A stretch of 64,000 nucleotides of DNA from Scalesia atractyloides (lineage: Eukaryota > Streptophyta > Magnoliopsida > Asterales > Asteraceae). Of the stretch, positions 56,069-64,000 are shown piece by piece. How positions within the stretch are numbered: the stretch's first letter is position 1; the number at the start of each line of letters is the position of its first letter. The notes beneath the pieces are model-generated. The model did no database searches. It was given only the letters and a program-made list of their open reading frames with translations, and had not been told where the DNA came from. The position numbers and the translations under genes are program-made. The stretch spans positions 93,863,916 through 93,927,915 of the forward strand of contig CAMTDV010000030.1 in NCBI GenBank assembly GCA_947069175.1. The letters run 5' to 3'.

Positions 56069-56169
56069 TAAATATCGAAGTATGTTGTCAATTGAACCCC
56101 CTAAAGTTTGTTAAGTTTAACAAAGAGACCCACTGTACCTTTTGTTTTATTTTTAGATGCTTTAATTAA

Positions 56170-56601
56170 AGAGTAAACTGCCAAAATAGTCTTTGCTGTT
56201 TGGTCACTTTTATCACTTTAATCTAAAACTCAAACCTTTTAAATCTGGTCTCTTTGGTTTCAATTTTGTTGCCATTTTCATCAAAATCAAGATCTTGACA
56301 GATTTTTCAGTCATCATCAAACTTTTTTTGTCGTTTTCCTCCCTTTTAATGAAGGGCAAATGATCTTTTAATGTTTTATTATAACAAATTAAAAAAATCT
56401 GATCATTTTGCCCTCTATTAAAAGGGCGGAAAAAAACAAAAAAAAATGGATATTAACTGGAAAATCTAACAAGATTTTGCTCTTGGATCAAAATGGCAAC
56501 AAAATTGAAACCATAAGGACTCAGATTCAAAAGGTTTGAGTTTTGGACTAAAATGCTAAAAGTGACCAAACCTCAGGGACCATTTTGACAGTCTACTCTT
56601 A
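56170..56601. mobile_element. Fold-back MITE between ORC6 and HGH1
   Basis: AAGAGTAAACTGCCAAAATAG at the left is inverted as CATTTTGACAGTCTACTCTT at the right. The arms contain GTCTCTTTGGTTTCAATTTT / AAAATTGAAACCATAAGGAC, and GATTTTGATGAAAATGG-type sequence. It is non-coding, with centre near 56,390. Confidence 0.8.
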
Positions 56602-57648
56602 GTTAAAGGAACCAAAATTTATACAGGTGAAAATCATATAACAGAAATATCCTTTCTAGGTAGGTTATACATGTGTGGCAAATACAACTCTTAGTCGAAT
56701 ATAAGGCATTTTTTTCCGTGATTTTGTCATATTCCCATGTATTTTTTGCTAGGAGAATAACAACTTGATTACCAAATCCGTATAAGGGATATGATAACGG
56801 AGTACGAAAAAAACTGACCTAAGATATATTTAGGAAGGATTACAAAATAAACAAGTAATATGTAATCACATTATCACAGTATGTCAACAGCCGGCATTTT
56901 ATTAAATTTAATCTTCTTACACTACTTACAACTACATAAATTTTATTAAATTTAATCTTCTAACACTACTTACAACTACATAAAATTGTCTATATGATAA
57001 TGATCAATACTTGTTCCATAACATCCTATAACCGACCTAAAAACATGCCTAAATTCCTTTCGACCAAGGTGTTGGTCCATGAAACTCCTCAGCGTAGCCA
57101 CATTTCTGATAACTATCAGACTTCGTGTCGACGCTTCCTTGTCTTACGCAGATTTAACTTTTGTCGCATGATAAATCCAAAACAAATGTTGTATACGATA
57201 CACCTCTCCTACGAGTACATGACAACTAATAGAATGAAGAATTGACAAAGCAATGCAAATAAAACCACAAATAATAACACATCATTATAATTTAATGCTT
57301 TAAATTCATAAGCAATATGTAGTTACGGCCTGCTTGGGGGAATAAGAATACAAACAACAAAAACTTAAAAAAGACACTTTTGACCCAAACCCATGCATAG
57401 AATCCGTTTTGACCAGTCACCTGACCCAACTCGCTTTGCCAGGCTTAACACGATACATCGGTTTTAAGCAAAATATATAAGTGCATATGTCATGACTGAG
57501 TTTAAGCAAATTTCTATGCTACATGCTAGAGGTTATCATGGGTGTTGTGAATCATGAATGCGCTTGGGCTTACGCAACCTCATACAAGCATAACAACTAA
57601 TGTTTTTAAAATCACAAAAAAAAAAAAAAAAAACATTTAGGAGCCATA
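56602..57648. other. Spacer and HGH1 3' flank
   Basis: No gene recognised. A 38-bp direct repeat (TTTTATTAAATTTAATCTTC) occurs at 56,896 and 56,940, and an A17-18 run at 57,616. A plus-strand frame at 56,994-57,245 has no family features. Confidence 0.45.
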
Positions 57649-60600
57649 CTATGAAGATGTCTGTGTGGATCCTTCCTCAGTATCATTCCCTTCAACCAGC
57701 TGCAGAACCAGAGAATCAAGTTACGTTTATTACAGGCACTTGAACATATACGCAAAAAAATAAATAAAATAATAAATAAAACAAATAATTTCATAAAGTG
57801 CAAACTACAAGAAAATGCGATGCATTAATTATCATTCACCCTGTGCAAAATGCTCGTTAAATTATCTAATACGGCATACTTATCAATTTCTACCAATATA
57901 TGTGATTTGTAATGTGACATACTTGGTAGTTACCAAAATTTACAGGTAAACTGCACGAAGTGGAAACAAACTTTGCACATTTCCCGATTTTCGCAACTAA
58001 CTTTAAGTTGGTCACAAAATAGAAATCCACTTAAAATTTATTACTGATTTTAGCAACCATCCTCATTGTGTGTGATTTATTTGTAGTTTGTTGATGTGGC
58101 ACCAGCTGCCAAATGCAACACATGCAAAAAAAATGTTTTGTAAAATATAAAGACGTAATACCCTAAATGAAAGTTCTTAATGTATAAGGTTGACTGAAAA
58201 TCAGTTACGAAGTATAATCTCTATTTTACGCCAATAAGTTGGTTTCTAAAATGTGAAGAAAAGCGTAACATGTCGTGCAACAAATATGTTGTTATGAAAT
58301 CGCAAGTATGTTTCATTAAATGGTTAAAAATGTATGTTGCATACGTTGCATTTTCTTTATGTTTGCTCTTATTTATGAGAGAAGAAGTTTACCAAAGAGC
58401 CAATTTGCTCATAAGCACCCATTACTTTTGGGTCTTCTTCCTCCTCATACCCGATTTGAAGTATCCGTGGTCCATTTACTGACCAAAATGCCCTTCGACC
58501 AGCCCCTAAAACATCACAATCAGAATATAAAAAGTGTTAGTCCAGGTATATAAATGATTAATTGCACCAATATGTAACAAACTTAAATGTTTTGGTCATG
58601 GTATATAGTGAACGATTCTTTTCCTATCTAATGCAATTGACCAAAAAGGGTGACATGGCAACGATTTTTCCGCGGTTATAAGAAGTCAATTGTATCAAAC
58701 TGTGACAATTATAAGTTTGATACATGAAATGGTAAAAAAAAATGTTCGTTACATAGCAATGGAAAAACGTGAACGTCCTTTACACTTTGGTGCAATACAC
58801 CCATTAATATATACAAAAGTAAATTCAGTCATGTGAATATATATTTATGTATTACATATTTTTCACTATTCAACCCGTGTAATACACGGCTATTATGGTA
58901 TTTAAGTGTTGCGTATTAATAAAGGCCCAATTTTGTGATAAATTAAGCTCGTTTAATACACGGTTAGCTGTGTGAATCGCTATATGATGATAAATATACG
59001 TCAGTCATATGAAGTTTTTTACATATTATATAATGAGAAAAATGCCCGGATAGTCCCTGTGGTTTGCCCATTTTTCACCTTTAGTCCCTAAATTTCTAAA
59101 ATTACAGCGATAGTCCCCAACTTTTGAATTTTCGTTCCCGGATAGTCCCTGGCGCAGATGAGCGTTAGTTTTTGGTGTTAAGTGGATGTGAAATGGACCA
59201 AAATACCCTTATTGTTAAAAATAAAATATTAAAACAAAAAAAATGTGTGGGTCCATTTAAAAACATAAAACTATATTATCCATCTTCTTCTTGATCTGGA
59301 TGATGTTTGGCCAAATAAAACCACCAACCTCTAATCCAAAATCACTCACCTGTAACCCCAATCCTCAATAAATACCCATATAACCACTCTCAGTTATCTC
59401 TAATGTCACTCATCATCTTCATCTGAGTGTGTGGCCAGACCTCCGCCGGAGAAAGGCTAGAAAGCTGCGGTAACAGTCCACCGCCTCCACCCTCCACCAT
59501 GCCCGCCTCCACCATCACCCCCTACACCCTCCACCATCACCGTCACCGGAAAAAACGGCTGATTCAAGCGTGTCTTTGATACAACGCCATCGTCATCATC
59601 AGAACCGCAGCCGCCACGAGACGCGTCTATCGGTGAATCTACCGGTCTCTACTTGTCTCTGATGAATTGCAGATCCACATCATCCCCTTAAGCAAATGCA
59701 AGTCGTGCGATTTGATTAGGTTGAGACATGATCTGATGAAGGTTTTAGGATAAAAATGATGAACTGAAGTAGATAAGCATCATATAGAGACAAAAACGGA
59801 ACAAGGGGATTGGGTTTTGATGGAAGTTGGTATCATATTCCATGATATTAATATAATAGAACCACATAATTTATTAATTTGTTGGGTTGGGGTAATGTTT
59901 GTTTGTGTACGGTATCATATTCCATGGTGGATTGGTGGCAGTTGGTGTTGAAGATGGATTGAAGAGGTGGTTTGGGTTGGGGGAGGAAGATGAAGTTAAA
60001 AGAGATGGTGGGTCCATAAACTTATGTATTTACCTTTCACTTGTAGTCCTCACCTTAGAGTAAGGGTATTTCGGTCATTTCACACCCACTTAACACCAAA
60101 AACTAACCCCATCTGCATCAGGGACTATCCGGGAACGAAAATTCAAAAGTTGGGGACTATAGCTGTAATTTTAGAAAGTTAGGGACTAAAGGTGAAAAAT
60201 GGGCAAACCACAGGGACTATCCGAGCATTTTTTTATAAAATTATATCGTTTCTATTACGCAACCCCGGGTAAAACCTAGTTATTAATAAATACAGAAGTA
60301 CCACATAATTAAAAAGAAAGGAATTTGTGATTGATATGACCTGTAATACGATTAAGTAAATAGCTTCCAATGCTTGCGTGCGGATTTCAGGATCAGTAAC
60401 CGGTTCACGCTCGATTGAGAGTGCACTTCCTAGTTCAAGAGGCATTTTTGAAGTATCTTGTTCATTATACACCTGAAGATGCAAACAAAAAAATTCCATC
60501 TTCTTTTAAAAAACAAATAAATAAAAATAAAAATAAAATAAACTTGTGTCAATAAAAATATAAGTATCACCTTGTTTCCAGCAACCGGTAGAAGTAGAGC

Positions 60601-62513
60601 TGGCCATAGAAACTCTGATATCAAAAGTAAATTCTGTAGCTGATTATCAGCCTCAAAACAGCAGTTACGAATAGTGCCAGATACCTACATAAGTATAGTT
60701 TCAGATAACAAAATGTCCATTTATCAATAAACACATTCACATTTCCATTAAGTGTAAATGCCATACCCCTTGCTTCCGCAATAGGCTTGTAGAATCAAAC
60801 TGCCTGATAATTTGTTTCAAGAGCCCACGTTTAGGGTCTAAAAGAAGCGTTCTCCCCGCTTTGGTTTTCGAAACATTTACAAGTATGGAACCAACATGCC
60901 CGAATGGATCATCTGCTAAAATGCAAATATATAGATAAATAAAAAAACTACACTTCTTGAGCATGTTTGACATGGTATCAAAACCAGTCAAAAACTACAC
61001 CGCTTTGGTTTTCGAATTTGCCCTTTAAGTTAACAAAAAAAAACGAAAAATACCCCTGACTTAACCGAGAAAAATTGATGGATTTAACAAGCTTGGTGAA
61101 AATGGCAAGATGTCAAAACCTTTTGGAAAAACAAACCTTTGTACGAAAGTCGCAAAACCGGCCAAACCTCAAGGACGAAAATGACATTTTACTCAACAAA
61201 AGATGAAATAAGATACGGATAAAAAAAGGTGGACCTTCTTTCTCACTGGATGAAGTACAAAACGATCTCACAAGTTTCATGACATACAAACCCTGCACCT
61301 TCTCGTCTCCCACCTGATTTCACGTTCAACATAAATAATCAATATTTAATTTATCTACAAAGATTGGTACAAAATACAAACGAAAAGGGAATGAAAGAAC
61401 CTGAAGCAATGATTCAACACCAGCATCGAGTTGTGTCAGATTTACAAGAAGCATGACCAATGGTCCGATGATTTCACATCCTTGTTTGTATAAAACGTCC
61501 ATCGCTATTTCAATTAAACCCATTTCAATCATCTTTGCTGCCAGATCAGAATTTTGTGACAGGTTTACAAGAGCTTCTGCTGCTGGTTCAGATACCTCCT
61601 AAAATCCACAATATGATAACGAAAAGTGCAAACTTAAAGCACTAAAAATTTAGTCACCTATCATGACTCCCAGGGATGTTCAAAAACTAAACAAGTCGGA
61701 CGGTTTGGCAGTTGGATGGCTTGGTTTGAAACTTGGAACACATTGGGCAAACCAAATCAGCTGTTTAACACTTTAACCTTTATTAGTCGTATATATTTAA
61801 AATCTTTTGGGATAAATAGTAATGTATATGTATCAAAATCATGAAAAAAAAAACGGTTAAAACCACCAAACCGCCAAAAAGGTAGAGTTTAAATCACCAA
61901 ACTAGTAAACGCAGCCCTTTAATTTATTCTTCATATTTCTGTTTTTTAAAACTTTGGAATATGTAGTTATGCACATGCATTAGAATCATAAATAACTTTT
62001 TGGTCCAGAATTTTTGTCAAAACCAACCAAACAAAATCACGAACACCCCTAACGGCCGCAACACACTCCATTATATAATCATCATAATTCACCACAAAAA
62101 CAAATTATCACCTTATTTGCAGCTAACAGGTGTGACAATGAAGGAAGCACGGTTTTGGAGTAACTAGCAAGGGAATGTAACCCGTCCTCTGAACCGGTTA
62201 ATCCACGAACAATATCAACAGCTGCTTTCTTCACCTAATCAATCATTATACCATCAAAATTGATGCTCATTAAAATTCAACAACTGAATTGTAATGATAA
62301 CAGATCAACTATATAAATTAGGGTTTAAAAAAGCAAATAAGTTACTAATCGAATCAGCTGATTAAAGTTTAATTGAACTGTAATCAGAAGCAATTATGAC
62401 AGAGTTATAGAAATTAGGGTTTTAGCATGGAAAATATGAGAAGAAGAGATAGAACTAACTTGTGGAGAAGGAGATGATAGGAAGTTAATGAGTTCTTCCA
62501 TTTCGTTCGCCAT
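57649..62513 (-). CDS. HGH1: HGH1-like ARM-repeat protein, nine coding exons
   Basis: HGH1 proteins are cytosolic armadillo-repeat proteins; the yeast protein is a chaperone for folding of elongation factor 2. Exons on the minus strand: 62,460-62,513; 62,112-62,234; 61,401-61,598; 61,235-61,313 (a stronger alternative donor GTGAGA ends it at 61,247); 60,767-60,915; 60,571-60,684; about 60,341-60,472; 58,393-58,505; 57,649-57,699. About 337 residues, like Arabidopsis At1g14300 (about 339). Marks: MANEMEELINFLSSPSPQ, LVNLSQNSDLAAKMIEMGLI, LVMLLVNLTQLDAGVESLLQ, HVGSILVNVSKTKAGRTLL, TIRNCCFEADNQLQ, ALSIEREPVTDPEIRTQALE, GRRAFWSVNGPRILQIGYEE. Oddity: exon 7 ends in phase 0 at CAG/GTCATA, but exon 8 needs one preceding base, so one base seems missing or the donor is unusual. 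Confidence 0.93.
59038..60233. mobile_element. Fold-back element in HGH1 intron 7
   Basis: AAAAATGCCCGGATAGTCC at the left is inverted as GGACTATCCGAGCATTTTT at the right, with arms of ~180 bp (GTGGTTTGCCCATTTTTCACC; GGTGAAAAATGGGCAAACCAC). The ~830-bp centre is CCACC/TCCACC-rich with no recognisable gene. The right end lies ~107 bp from HGH1 exon 7. Confidence 0.85.
61015..61194. mobile_element. Half copy of the GAGTAAAATG fold-back MITE
   Basis: CCCCTGACTTAACCGAGAAA ... GCAAAACCGGCCAAACCTCA ... AATGACATTTTACTC matches the right arm of the SBH-intron MITE (36,045-36,204). The left arm is missing. It lies in HGH1 intron 4. Confidence 0.8.
61620..62110. other. HGH1 intron 2 (retroelement-like debris)
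   Basis: An intron of ~510 bp with phrases of the GTTTGGCAGTTTGG/ACCAAACCGCC kind also seen at 33,420-33,480 and 33,650-33,740. No coding sequence. Confidence 0.4.
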
Positions 62514-62666
62514 TTTTGCTTTTGGTTTTCTCCTACAGCGATTCAATGATAAAACTCCAGTTGGATTGTGAGGGTTTAACGGCGGCCACTTTTCTGTTGA
62601 TATTTCTCCCCTTATGGCTGTTGAGTGAAATTATTAATAATTAATAACTAATGAGAGAACAAATAT

Positions 62667-62739
62667 GGGGATGTAGCTCAAATGGTAGAGCGCTCGCTTT
62701 GCATGCGAGAGGCACGGGGTTCGATCCCCCGCATCTCCA
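62667..62739 (+). tRNA. tRNA-Ala (UGC)
   Basis: An intact 73-nt cloverleaf: acceptor GGGGATG / CATCTCC with one G-U pair, D-arm GCTC/GAGC with A box TAGCTCAAATGG, anticodon stem CTCGC/GCGAG around loop TTTGCAT (anticodon TGC at 62,700-62,702), T-stem CGGGG/CCCCG around TTCGATC, discriminator A. It lies 154 bp from the HGH1 start codon on the opposite strand. It has no encoded CCA, as expected for a nuclear gene. Confidence 0.98.
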
Positions 62740-62742
62740 ACC

Positions 62743-62747
62743 TTTTT
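62743..62747 (+). terminator. Pol III terminator of tRNA-Ala
   Basis: A TTTTT run starts three bases after the mature 3' end, the normal RNA polymerase III stop signal. Confidence 0.85.
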
Positions 62748-62849
62748 AATAATTATTTTGTTTCATTAGCAACAGTCAAACTGAACTCCAATTATTCCTT
62801 CGTGTCGCTTTTGATACCAGACCATGGGTGGGAAAGGTACGGCTGGTAA

Positions 62850-63610
62850 TAGGGGTGTTCATGAGCTGACCGAATGGAGGTATGTTCGTGCTTGGTTAGG
62901 TTTGAAAGCGAGCCGCTCGGTTTGGTTCAGATTTAGGAAATCGAGCGGAAATCTTATGCTCAGCTTGGTTCGGGTTAGAACCGAGCCGTTTGGTTCGGTT
63001 CGCTTTTGCTCAGTTTTATTTAGCATTCATACACAATCATTCATTGATCAAAATTCACCAACTTATATGTCTCACGCACACTTAACAATTTAACAAAATA
63101 CAAACATAAAAAGTCCAACAAAAATAAACACAAAATGGTATCCAAATGTTTAATGTTTAAGAACATCTAAAATGCTACGAGAGAAGGTCAGAAGGATTAT
63201 ACGAGAGAACGTTGTGAGAGATTCAGTCCGAGAGAGAGAGACTAGGGCTAGTTTTGATGAAATACTGAAATGGTGAACTTAAGTCTTTAGAAGAATGAGG
63301 GAAATATGGATTTAGGGATTTAGGGAAATTATGGTTACTTTATTAAAGTCTAAAACATAGTGGCAATATCATATTTCAACTTTTTTTAATACTTTTTAAT
63401 ATATTTATTATATATATATATAATAATAATAATAATTAAATTCGATGAATCCAAACGAGCGACGAGCGAGCGTACCTATGCTCGTGCTCGGTTCGTTTTT
63501 AAACCGAACCGAGCTGCTCGGCTCGGTTTTAACCGAGCAAGGAATCAAACGAGCAAATTTCCGAGCTTTTTCGAACGATCGTCGAGCGCCGAGCAGTTTG
63601 GACAGCCCTA
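62850..63610. mobile_element. hAT-type MITE with GAGC/GCTC-rich ends
   Basis: The ends TAGGGGTGTTC and GACAGCCCTA are inverted and are flanked by the direct repeat GCTGGTAA (62,842-62,849; 63,611-63,618), an 8-bp target duplication as hAT elements make. Subterminal regions are full of CGAGC/GCTCG and GGTTCGGTT motifs in inverted orientation. The interior is AT-rich and has no transposase. Confidence 0.85.
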
Positions 63611-63619
63611 GCTGGTAAT

Positions 63620-64000
63620 TTTAACACGATACGAAGTTATCATGTTTTGTGTTTGACCTTAACAAGTTTCGTGTCTAAAACAGGTCGACACAATAAGACC
63701 TTAACAGGTTTCGTCTACACAGGTTAAAACCCGTTAACCTGTTAAGAAATATTATATGTGGGTGTGGACATGGGGTCATCAGTTGTGGAACTTACGATGA
63801 ATTCTACACAAACAAACATGGTTCTTTTCCCACAATCCAACCTCTAATTTTTATGTCTCTCTCACAAACACCACCATTCCCACTTCGATTCACAGTTTAT
63901 ACAATTCGGTCGTGTTCGTGTGTTAAACAGGTCGTGTTCGTGTGTTAAACAAGCTGTATGATACGTTGGTATTTTTTCCGTGTCTTAACAGGTCGTTTCG
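63620..64000. repeat. Repeats of the TTAACAGGTCGTGT type
   Basis: TTAACAGGTTTCG, TTAAACAGGTCGTGTTCGTG (twice, 63,923 and 63,945) and TTAACAGGTCGTTTCG recur to the window edge. This looks like the edge of a dispersed repeat that continues beyond the window. Confidence 0.5.

Noticed and set aside
62824..63093. Plus-strand open frame starting MGGKGTAGNRGVHELTEW
   Set aside because: It runs through the terminal repeat of the hAT-type MITE and its GAGC-rich end.

Overview
This is nuclear DNA of a flowering plant. Three genes carry plant-type proteins split by GT-AG introns, the repeats are plant LTR-retrotransposon and MITE families, and AT-rich spacers alternate with nested transposons. Several repeat families look like those I know from Asteraceae (daisy family), but that is recall and cannot be shown from the sequence alone.

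Layout. (a) 1-24,700 is a stack of nested transposons. A minus-strand Mutator-like (MULE) transposase pseudogene (1,040-14,398) is split by a complete Ty3/gypsy chromovirus (1,854-12,414, target-site duplication AACTA) and by a solo LTR (13,172-14,186, duplication CTACC). Downstream lies a related but gutted chromovirus (16,271-24,677, duplication GGGGG). It has lost pol and carries a ~340-bp tandem array instead, and its 3' LTR is interrupted by a reversed solo LTR (21,572-24,316, duplication TTTAT). (b) 24,700-28,000 holds a long-inverted-repeat DNA element and unassigned spacer. (c) 28,003-29,105 is an intronless phytochrome kinase substrate (PKS) gene with one apparent 1-nt frameshift; a decayed partial copy of its 3' end lies at 33,089-33,262. 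(d) 34,969-38,657, minus strand, is a sphingoid base C4-hydroxylase gene in two coding exons with a transposon-filled intron. (e) 39,563-48,755 is a pair of reversed LTRs with no internal domain (duplication GAAAC), one of them split by a further solo LTR (41,628-44,343, duplication CCAAC). (f) 48,800-52,800 contains fold-back MITEs, one of which carries a piece of an auxin response factor gene. (g) 53,439-55,828, minus strand, is ORC6 (nine coding exons, E2F-like promoter sites). (h) 57,649-62,513, minus strand, is HGH1 (nine coding exons). (i) 62,667-62,739 is a nuclear tRNA-Ala(UGC) gene, followed by a hAT-type MITE.

The host genes are unrelated single-copy genes: light signalling (PKS), sphingolipid hydroxylation in the ER (SBH), replication-origin licensing (ORC6) and an ARM-repeat chaperone (HGH1). 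They form no operon or cluster.

The most unusual signals are tRNA-like modules (A box plus B box) built into the LTRs of the chromovirus family and into one different LTR; the ARF-derived sequence inside a 376-bp-arm fold-back element; the pol-less chromovirus with a tandem array; and arrays of CGGTCCG-type palindromes in LTRs. Exon coordinates were worked out by hand from splice consensus and recalled protein families. LTR similarity was compared by eye, not by software.
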